A stretch of 19,281 nt of DNA from Thermoplasmatota archaeon (lineage in GTDB: Archaea > Thermoplasmatota > E2 > DHVEG-1). The stretch's first letter is position 1; every line of letters starts with the position of its first letter. The stretch is from NCBI GenBank assembly GCA_018334795.1, contig JAGXLH010000003.1, positions 1 to 19,281 of the forward strand, read 5' to 3'. The translations under genes were made by a program, and so were the position numbers. The notes beneath the pieces are model-generated. The model saw only the letters and a list, made by a program, of their open reading frames with translations. It had not been told where the DNA came from and ran no database searches. This document shows positions 13,947-19,281 of this stretch, piece after piece.

Positions 13947-14246
13947 TTAAGTGACTTCAACGATAAATCCCATATCTTCAAGTGTCTCTTTTACTTTTGA
14001 ACGATGATCGCCTTGTAACTCGATTTTTCCATCTTTGATGGTTCCGCCACTTGCACATTTTTTCTTCAATTTGGTAATCAGCGAATCAAGATCGAGTTCA
14101 TTTGGATTGATGCCATCAACAATGGTCATCATTTTTCCGTATCTTCTTTTGTCCACGGTGATTTCGATTTTTTGCTGCTCTCTTGCGATGTCTTCGCAGA
14201 CACATAATTCTTTAGGTAGACCACATTTTGGACATATTTCACTCAT
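13947..14246 (-). CDS. sui1: Translation initiation factor aIF1 (SUI1 family)
   Basis: The 99-aa protein starts MSEICPKCGLPKELCVCED. Cysteines 5, 8, 15 and 17 make the small zinc-ribbon seen in archaeal aIF1. The SUI1 domain follows, with VDKRRYGKMMTIVDGINP, ITKLKKKCASGGTIKDGKIELQGDHR and VKETLEDMGF near the end. aIF1 binds the small subunit near the P site and checks start-codon selection. Its ATG comes directly after the uL29 stop codon with no gap. Confidence 0.95.
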   Translation of the reverse strand: MSEICPKCGLPKELCVCEDIAREQQKIEITVDKRRYGKMMTIVDGINPNELDLDSLITKLKKKCASGGTIKDGKIELQGDHRSKVKETLEDMGFIVEVT

Positions 14247-14447
14247 TTATTGCTCTCCTTCCTCCCGCATTATAGTTAATAAACGGGCGATGGATGTTCG
14301 TAGCTGTCGGATTTTTCCCGGTGATGGAGGTGAACCTCCCATTGCAGCTACGCCTCTCTCATGCATTAATTCACGTTTTAATTCTTCCAACTTCTCAAAT
14401 CGTTCATCGGACGTGAATTCACGGATTTCTTTTGATTTTAAGACCAT
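14247..14447 (-). CDS. rpl29: Large ribosomal subunit protein uL29
   Basis: This 66-aa protein of two long helices sits at the tunnel exit. KSKEIREFTSDERFEKLEELKRELMHERG and the end SPGKIRQLRTSIARLLTIMRE match the family along its length. It follows uS3 by 16 bases and touches aIF1 without a gap. AGGGTGAACG before the start is a good ribosome binding site. Confidence 0.94.
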   Translation of the reverse strand: MVLKSKEIREFTSDERFEKLEELKRELMHERGVAAMGGSPPSPGKIRQLRTSIARLLTIMREEGEQ

Positions 14448-14463
14448 AATCGTTCACCCTTCT

Positions 14464-15387
14464 TTATTCCAATATTTTTTTCAATTCCTTGATAATGGTT
14501 TCAGCAGTTTTCCCACCTATTCCGTCAATAGATGCTAGATCATCTGCATCCATTTCAAAGACTTCTTCTAAGGAGGAAACTCCTGCTTTTTTGAATTTTT
14601 TAACAATGGATGGGCCAATACCAGGAATATCTGTAAGTTTATCAATATCAGTTTCAGTTGGTTTTTCTTTTGTTTCTTCTTTCTTTTCTGAAGGAGCAGG
14701 TTGTTTTGTTTTGGTTTTTTCTTTCCTTGCTTCCTCTGTTTTCTCTTTCTTTTCCTTTTTTGAGGATTTCTTGTCCTTCTTTTCTGTTTTTGGTAAGCGA
14801 ATTTCAATCTCATCAGGTAATTTTGAATCTGGTTTCATAATGCTGACTTTGACGCCGAGCACTCCAGCTTTTAACTTTGCAACTGCAAATCCTCGGTCCA
14901 TGACCTGTTTAGCGGTTTCACCACAATATTTAATATGTCCTTGCGTGAACTTTTCAGTTCGATGTCTTGAGCCCGTAAGTTTTCCGGCGATTACTACTTG
15001 GCATCCTTTTCCACCAGCACCCATGATTCGTCGGACTGTTGAATGTCCAGCTCTTCGGAAATGCCATCCTCGTTCTAATGCTTCAGCCAGTTTTTCAGCC
15101 ATGATTTGTGCATTTAATGAAGCGGTACTGCCAGCTTCTTGAATTTCAATTTGCGGATTGTCAACATCGAATTTCTCCCGGATATCAGCCGTGATCTGTT
15201 TTATCTTAGATCCTCCTTTGCCGATGACCATGCCGGGTCGTTCAACTACCATGTTGATCCGAGTTCCCATGGGTGTTCGTTTAATGGTCATCCCACCGAA
15301 TCCAGCTCCTTCGACTTTTTTGATGAGAAATTCTTTGATAAGAATGCGATTTGTGCTTTCTCTGATAAATTTACGCTCGCCTGCCAA
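14464..15387 (-). CDS. rps3: Small ribosomal subunit protein uS3 with C-terminal HhH domain
   Basis: The protein has 307 aa. It has a normal archaeal uS3 part (GERKFIREST, the KH-domain loop VIGKGG near 54-59, LERGWHFRRAGHSTVRRIMG, GRGxx-free GSRHRTEKFTQGHIKYCG), then a Lys/Glu linker (about 205-245) and a double helix-hairpin-helix at 247-307 (LTDIPGIGPSIVKKFKKAGV, then ASIDGIGGKTAETIIKELKK). uS3 lines the mRNA entry channel. The start is taken as TTG at 15387, with AGGTGG six bases upstream; it directly follows the uL22 stop and gives the family-typical MAGERKFI. The ATG at 15405 would lie inside uL22 and has no ribosome binding site. The HhH resembles the one on eL32. Confidence 0.94.
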   Translation of the reverse strand: MAGERKFIRESTNRILIKEFLIKKVEGAGFGGMTIKRTPMGTRINMVVERPGMVIGKGGSKIKQITADIREKFDVDNPQIEIQEAGSTASLNAQIMAEKLAEALERGWHFRRAGHSTVRRIMGAGGKGCQVVIAGKLTGSRHRTEKFTQGHIKYCGETAKQVMDRGFAVAKLKAGVLGVKVSIMKPDSKLPDEIEIRLPKTEKKDKKSSKKEKKEKTEEARKEKTKTKQPAPSEKKEETKEKPTETDIDKLTDIPGIGPSIVKKFKKAGVSSLEEVFEMDADDLASIDGIGGKTAETIIKELKKILE

Positions 15388-15388
15388 A

Positions 15389-15835
15389 TTACTCCACCTC
15401 TTCAATGATTAGTTCAATGTTAGTGGTCATTTTATTTTTATCTGTTGCACGTCCCTGTGCTCTTGGAGTAAATCCTTTGATGGTTCTACCGCGATATGCT
15501 GACATATGTTTGATACGCATGTTCTCCACATCAAATCCTTTATATTCAGCGTTATTTTCTGCATTTTTTATGATTTTAATCAGATACCTTGCAGTTTTTT
15601 GCGGGAATTTAGCTGGACCAGTTGCTTTTTGATGACTAATTTTTTGTTTATGATACACTGCAGGTACCGCTCGTTTCAGCGCCATAACTTCTTCAAGGTA
15701 TTTTTTTGCAGATTCTACCTTCATTCCTCGTAACGCATAAGCAATGTTTTTTGCATCTTTTGGTGAACAATGCAGTTCATACCCATACGCTTTTGCGGTT
15801 TTATCCGGATCTGCTTCAGTTGAATATCGTTGCAT
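15389..15835 (-). CDS. rpl22: Large ribosomal subunit protein uL22
   Basis: The 148-aa protein has YGYELHCSPKDAKNIAYALRG, the long internal section with VYHKQKISHQKATGPAKFPQ that is characteristic of archaea and eukaryotes, and the SAYRGRTIKGFTPRAQGRA loop (near 112-130) that reaches into the exit tunnel, followed by the strand TNIELIIEE. The gap after uS19 is six bases. uS3 starts one base after its stop, and its own last codons hold the uS3 ribosome binding site. Confidence 0.96.
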   Translation of the reverse strand: MQRYSTEADPDKTAKAYGYELHCSPKDAKNIAYALRGMKVESAKKYLEEVMALKRAVPAVYHKQKISHQKATGPAKFPQKTARYLIKIIKNAENNAEYKGFDVENMRIKHMSAYRGRTIKGFTPRAQGRATDKNKMTTNIELIIEEVE

Positions 15836-15841
15836 ACATCA

Positions 15842-16276
15842 TCACTTTAATGGCATAAATTTAGATGATCGGGTAGCCCCAACTCCAGGACCAGTATGTT
15901 TAACTTTCTTTCTTGTTAATGCAAATTCACCAAGGTAATGACCGATCATATTAGGTTCAATTTTTATTTCTTGAAATTCATTACCATTGTGAATCGCGAT
16001 TTTGTGACCAACAAAACTTGGGAGAATCACCATATCTCGAAGATGTGTTCGGATGATTGCCCCTTCTTCAGCTTTTTGAACATCTTTAAATAACTTTTGT
16101 TGACCTTTGGTAAATCCTCTTTTTAAACTTCGTCTCATTCGTGAAGGAAGCAAGGGTAACAGTTCGTTCATGGATAATTTCTTTACTTCTTCAATGGTTT
16201 TTCCATGAAATCGATACTCTTTCTTCTTCACTTCAATTTTCTTACGCCTTCGTTTCCGCTGCGCTCTTGTTACCAT
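15842..16276 (-). CDS. rps19: Small ribosomal subunit protein uS19
   Basis: The 144-aa protein is the archaeal/eukaryal (S15e-like) form of uS19. It has a basic start, the MNELLPLLPSRMRRSLKRG segment, RDMVILPSFVGHKIAIHNG and the signature MIGHYLGEFALTRKKVKHTG near 110-129, with a C-terminal tail that approaches the decoding centre. Its ribosome binding site GGGAGG overlaps the end of uL2, and only three bases separate the genes. Confidence 0.96.
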   Translation of the reverse strand: MVTRAQRKRRRKKIEVKKKEYRFHGKTIEEVKKLSMNELLPLLPSRMRRSLKRGFTKGQQKLFKDVQKAEEGAIIRTHLRDMVILPSFVGHKIAIHNGNEFQEIKIEPNMIGHYLGEFALTRKKVKHTGPGVGATRSSKFMPLK

Positions 16277-16279
16277 GCT

Positions 16280-16990
16280 TTACTTCCTCCCAGTACGTTT
16301 CGCAGCTACACTTCCGACTTTTCTACCTGGTGAAGCTCCACGTTTTACAGTATATGGTTTTCCAACATGTTGATGTCCTCCACCGCCATGTGGATGAGCA
16401 ACAGGATTCATAGCAACACCACGAACGACAGGGTGTTGTCGACCTTTAACTCGTAATGCAATATGTTTTTTCCCGGCTTTTAAGAATGGTTTATCTTTAC
16501 GTCCACCACCAGCTACAGCACCAATGGTAGCTCGGCAGCTTGATGAAATTGTTTTAAAATGACCTGAAGGTAAGCGAATAACAGTTTTATCTGCAGTATG
16601 CGACACAACAGTAGCACTGCTACCACCTGCTCGAACCAGTTTTCCACCATCTCCCGGTTTAAGTTCAATATTATAAATTGGATATCCTTCTTCAATTTGA
16701 CCAATTGTTATCACATTTCCAGGTTCTACGTCTTCGACGTCATTGGAGAATTTGATGATATCTCCAACCTTTGTTCCTTCCGCAGCAATAACTTTAATGG
16801 TCTGATTATTTTCCATCCGAACAATCGCAAGAGGTGCGGTTCGGCCAGGATCATGAATTAAATCTTCGACTATTCCTTGATGTTGTTGTGAATCATGATG
16901 ATAATGAACACTACCATGATATCGATGTGATGGAACGGTGTAACGGCCATTGAATCTGCCTCTTCTCTGTTGGATTAATCTCTTTCCCAT
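16280..16990 (-). CDS. rpl2: Large ribosomal subunit protein uL2
   Basis: The 236-aa protein supports the peptidyl-transferase centre. Marks are the His-rich start (YHGSVHYHHDSQQHQG), DPGRTAPLAIVRMENN, the KPGDGGKLVRAGGSSATVVS section, RLPSGHFKTISSSCRATIG and AMNPVAHPHGGGGHQHVGKP near 193-212, which includes the conserved His region close to the active site. Length matches archaeal uL2. It follows uL23 by 12 bases and precedes uS19 by three. Confidence 0.97.
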   Translation of the reverse strand: MGKRLIQQRRGRFNGRYTVPSHRYHGSVHYHHDSQQHQGIVEDLIHDPGRTAPLAIVRMENNQTIKVIAAEGTKVGDIIKFSNDVEDVEPGNVITIGQIEEGYPIYNIELKPGDGGKLVRAGGSSATVVSHTADKTVIRLPSGHFKTISSSCRATIGAVAGGGRKDKPFLKAGKKHIALRVKGRQHPVVRGVAMNPVAHPHGGGGHQHVGKPYTVKRGASPGRKVGSVAAKRTGRK

Positions 16991-17002
16991 ATCATTTCAC
17001 CT

Positions 17003-17260
17003 CTAGAATACACCTATCCTCATACCAATGTCTTCTGCATCATATTCTGGTTTGAATCTGACAATAGCATGTTTTCCAGTTTTGGCAATTTTGGTATTGA
17101 CTCGTTCTACTTCTACGTCAAAGAGCATTTCCACTGCTCTTTTAATGGTATGTTTATTTGCAGTTTTTCGAACAATGAATTCTAATGCATTGTTTTCTTC
17201 CATAAGGTTCATCGTTTTTTCCGTGACATAAGGATGTAACACAATTTTGTAAGGGTCCAT
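17003..17260 (-). CDS. rpl23: Large ribosomal subunit protein uL23
   Basis: The 85-aa protein of the tunnel exit, docking site for signal recognition particle and nascent-chain factors, has VLHPYVTEKTMNLMEENNA, the FIVRKTANKHTIKRAVEMLF helix and VNTKIAKTGKHAIVRFKPEY. Its length is that of the compact archaeal form. The ATG shares a base with the uL4 stop (TAATG), so translation is coupled. Confidence 0.96.
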   Translation of the reverse strand: MDPYKIVLHPYVTEKTMNLMEENNALEFIVRKTANKHTIKRAVEMLFDVEVERVNTKIAKTGKHAIVRFKPEYDAEDIGMRIGVF

Positions 17261-18021
17261 TAGGCATCTCCCCCTAAGATTGTTAATGCTGATTTTGTGA
17301 TAATAGTTAATCGACCGCTTGTTCCTCCAGGGGCAAGATGTTCAATGTTTGTTTCACGAGGATGAGCAACATCGATTCCAGTTAAGTTTTTTGATCCTTT
17401 GATTAGTGAAGGATTGGACGAGATAATAAGAATTGATTTTGGAGTTCGATATTTTCTTCCACGGCTTTTTCCTTTACCAGCTCGAATGTGTTTTCCATTC
17501 TTTGCTCTGAGGACATCATCATAAACACCTAAATTTTTGAGCGCTTTGATAACCTCTTTTGTTTTGGTTAAATTATCGAATGCATCATCGACGATCAGTG
17601 GAAGCGTGATTTTTTCATCGAATTGATGACCTCGTTTGGTTACAAGATCCTTTTTTGTGGTTGCAGATAATGCTGAAAGTCTGGCCATCTTCCTTTCCTT
17701 TTTGTTCATTTTTTCATACCAGTTTCGCCCTAAGTTAGGCGGATGGGCACGGCGGCCACCGACAACACAAGGGGCAAGAGCTGCTTGTCGACCTTGGGTT
17801 AATCGGGGTACCCTTGATCGACCCTGTCCTTTTCCCACAGATGCAGTAGCATGTTGTGCTCCGGCTCGGTAATGTGGCCCGTACAGTTGTCGTTTGTTTG
17901 ATGAAATGGCATTAAATGATTTCTGTATGATATCTGGTCTGATTGGAGTTTCAAATGATGATGGAAGTGAAATTGTTTCTTTTTTCGACCCATCTATTCC
18001 ATATACATTTACTTTTACCAT
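17260..18021 (-). CDS. rpl4: Large ribosomal subunit protein uL4
   Basis: The 253-aa protein has the archaeal/eukaryal uL4 fold. The long tunnel-lining loop lies at about 50-105 (RAGAQHATASVGKGQGRSRV, QGRQAALAPCVVGGRRAHPP). LSALSATTKKDLVTKRGHQF and AGKGKSRGRKYRTPKSILI near 181-199 are further family marks. AAGGAG at the end of uL3 serves as ribosome binding site; the gap is five bases. In bacteria L4 represses its own operon through the leader mRNA. Whether archaeal uL4 does so is not established. Confidence 0.96.
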   Translation of the reverse strand: MVKVNVYGIDGSKKETISLPSSFETPIRPDIIQKSFNAISSNKRQLYGPHYRAGAQHATASVGKGQGRSRVPRLTQGRQAALAPCVVGGRRAHPPNLGRNWYEKMNKKERKMARLSALSATTKKDLVTKRGHQFDEKITLPLIVDDAFDNLTKTKEVIKALKNLGVYDDVLRAKNGKHIRAGKGKSRGRKYRTPKSILIISSNPSLIKGSKNLTGIDVAHPRETNIEHLAPGGTSGRLTIITKSALTILGGDA

Positions 18022-18026
18022 TGTGT

Positions 18027-19019
18027 TTAGACTCCTTGTTTACTCGTAGTTGAAATATAGCTGATTTCAGGTTTCTTGATTTTTACACCGCGGCGATATC
18101 TAATAGCATCACGCATGCTAACCACTCTTTTGACTGGTCCAGGTATGGAGCCGTGAATAAGAATATAAGAATTATTTATTTGTCCATAATGAGGGAATCC
18201 GCCAGCTGGAGTAATATCTTCACCGTTTTCACCAATTTTAAGGATACGTTTATTGTATTCAGTTCGTTGATGGTATCCCATTTGACCAGCTTGAGGAACG
18301 GTTGCTTGGACCCAATTTGGATGCCATGATCCTGCAGTTCCGATCATACGCCGATGTTTCGAGTTTTTGTGTGTAAGTAATTTTACACCCCATCGTTGCA
18401 CATGTCCTTGAAATCCTTTACCTTTGGTAATCGCAACGAAATCTAACATGTCCCCTTCTCGGACAACATCATTCACCGTGAGTTCTTTACCAAGGATTTC
18501 TTTAACATATTCAACCTTTTCCTCGATGCTTCCTCCGCTAACTCGCATTTCACGGATTTCAGGTACTTTTTTTGGTATTCCTTTCACAAGTTTTGGTTGT
18601 GAGTATACAAGAACACGGATGTCATCACTTTTTTTTGCTTTGTCCCAGTTTTGTTTTTTTGATTTTTTTGGGAGCGATAATCGTTTTGCTAATTCCCCAT
18701 CTAGTTTTTCACTCCAAATTTCACCTGTTGTTTGAAATCCTTTATTTGCTTCAATATAGAAACGAACAGCGGCTACTTTCATTGGTGGTGTTTCAACAAC
18801 GGAAACAGGCATGACTACTTCTCGACCAGACGTTGTAGATGTTGGCCTGTAATCGATGACAAGTGCATGTGTCATTCCTGCCTTGTATCCCATAAATCCT
18901 TGTATTTTTGGTTTGTCTCCACCTTTTGGCCAATGACGGATGTGAGGTGTTTGAGACCGCGCTCTCTTCCTTGGCGAATACGCCATTGATCCTCTTCTTG
19001 GATGATGATTTCCTGGCAT
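18027..19019 (-). CDS. rpl3: Large ribosomal subunit protein uL3, first gene of the superoperon
   Basis: The 330-aa protein starts with the typical HHPRRGSMAYSPRKRAR, then has GYKAGMTH (44-51), TKGKGFQGHVQRWGVK (198-213) and the GSWHPNWVQATVPQAGQMGY loop (230-249), which reaches toward the peptidyl-transferase centre, followed by GSIPGPVKRVV. Length is normal for archaea. The ATG at 19019 is favoured because the family starts just before the HRPRRGS-like motif; GATGAT five bases upstream is a weak ribosome binding site. A leader of about 180 nt with potential stem-loops precedes the gene. Confidence 0.97.
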   Translation of the reverse strand: MPGNHHPRRGSMAYSPRKRARSQTPHIRHWPKGGDKPKIQGFMGYKAGMTHALVIDYRPTSTTSGREVVMPVSVVETPPMKVAAVRFYIEANKGFQTTGEIWSEKLDGELAKRLSLPKKSKKQNWDKAKKSDDIRVLVYSQPKLVKGIPKKVPEIREMRVSGGSIEEKVEYVKEILGKELTVNDVVREGDMLDFVAITKGKGFQGHVQRWGVKLLTHKNSKHRRMIGTAGSWHPNWVQATVPQAGQMGYHQRTEYNKRILKIGENGEDITPAGGFPHYGQINNSYILIHGSIPGPVKRVVSMRDAIRYRRGVKIKKPEISYISTTSKQGV

Positions 19020-19198
19020 TGTATATCATCTCAGCTCATGTTCTCTAAGTATTATATTCAGATGAATGTAACTTTTAACTTTTCGAAGTCACTTTGTTTA
19101 CACCGTGACATGGTTTCAAACAATCGAAAATAATATGTGGTGATTGTTCGGTTTCGGGGTTCGCAAGGGAATTGCCCGAGATGTCTGGTATAAACGAG
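19020..19198 (-). promoter_or_regulatory. Predicted structured leader of the ribosomal superoperon
   Basis: If transcription starts from the TATA box at 19222-19229, the leader is about 179 nt. In transcript order it contains three possible stem-loops. The first spans 19154-19179: TCGG+GCAA pairs with TTGC+CCGA around loop TTCCC, with a five-base bulge. The second is a 9-bp stem with one G-U pair, arms 19142-19150 and 19117-19125. The third is GTCAC with GTGAC, 19105-19109 and 19088-19092. No large ORF fits the region. A TATA-like site near 19050-19059 could give a much shorter alternative leader. Confidence 0.45.
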
Positions 19199-19221
19199 GA
19201 ACCTACGGATGATAAAAATGG

Positions 19222-19229
19222 TATTTAAA
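19222..19229 (-). promoter_or_regulatory. TATA box of the ribosomal superoperon
   Basis: The minus strand reads TTTAAATA, identical to the boxes before the surface-protein genes and rpoK. It is the only full match upstream of uL3. Expected transcript start is near 19198. Confidence 0.6.
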
Positions 19230-19281
19230 TGTTGTCCCTGCAAATGTTGGTTTTCATCTTAAAGATTGGTTTTTCTGTTTT

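Noticed and set aside
14035..14538. Plus-strand ORF of 167 aa across aIF1, uL29 and the end of uS3
   Set aside because: It runs antisense over three firmly identified genes and has no family features.
14489..15142. Plus-strand ORF of 217 aa opposite uS3
   Set aside because: Its Phe/Ser-rich sequence is the reverse complement of the Lys/Glu linker and uS3 core; no ribosome binding site, no recognisable domain.
19058..19243. Minus-strand 61-aa ORF upstream of uL3, including a 17-codon ORF at 19058-19111
   Set aside because: The longer ORF spans the TATA box, so it would not be transcribed from its start; the shorter has no ribosome binding site. The region is better read as leader.

Overview
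This is an archaeal chromosome segment of low G+C content. It is dominated by one minus-strand superoperon of ribosomal protein genes, about 12 kb long. The gene set and order are archaeal: uL3, uL4, uL23, uL2, uS19, uL22, uS3, uL29, aIF1/SUI1, RNase P Rnp1, uS17, uL14, uL24, eS4, uL5, uS14, uS8, uL6, eL32, eL19, uL18, uS5, uL30. The archaeal/eukaryal-only proteins eS4, eL32 and eL19, the SUI1 and RNase P genes between uL29 and uS17, TTTAAATA TATA boxes and AGGTG-type ribosome binding sites all point to a euryarchaeote. Helix-hairpin-helix additions on eL32 and uS3 and a PGF-CTERM-like surface protein would fit a Thermoplasmatota-type lineage. That placement is inference; no rRNA gene is present to settle it.

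Layout: 1-85 is the tail of a truncated plus-strand gene. 86-403 is intergenic DNA with a T-rich terminator and a TATA box. 404-3306 holds two plus-strand genes for membrane-anchored surface proteins, the second with a long charged cytoplasmic tail containing a repeated amphipathic motif. 3307-3460 is a convergent terminator region. The rest is on the minus strand: an M50-type membrane metalloprotease homologue (3461-4207) preceded by a 14-codon ORF with a strong ribosome binding site, a TraB-family membrane protein (4294-5454), uS2 (5538-6179), the small RNA polymerase subunit RpoK (6217-6390), an unrecognised 73-aa protein (6462-6683), then the superoperon from uL30 back to uL3 (6773-19019). 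The first TATA box upstream of uL3 implies a leader of about 180 nt with three possible stem-loops.

The superoperon supplies the ribosome together with an initiation factor and a tRNA-processing subunit. It is packed with 1-4 nt overlaps (TAATG, ATGA) and almost no spacers. The usual continuation uL15-secY is missing after uL30. Instead there is the 73-aa gene and then rpoK-uS2, a piece of a different conserved archaeal cluster (uL13-uS9-rpoN-rpoK-eno-uS2), so two ribosomal clusters meet here.

Most of the window is ordinary housekeeping. The points worth a second look are a 76-bp block shared at 73/76 identity by eL32 and uL24, related HhH domains on eL32 and uS3, the structured leader, the repeat-bearing membrane protein, the 14-codon ORF ahead of the protease gene, and the 73-aa orphan. 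I found no CRISPR array, insertion sequence, tRNA or rRNA. I see no convincing new multi-gene system.
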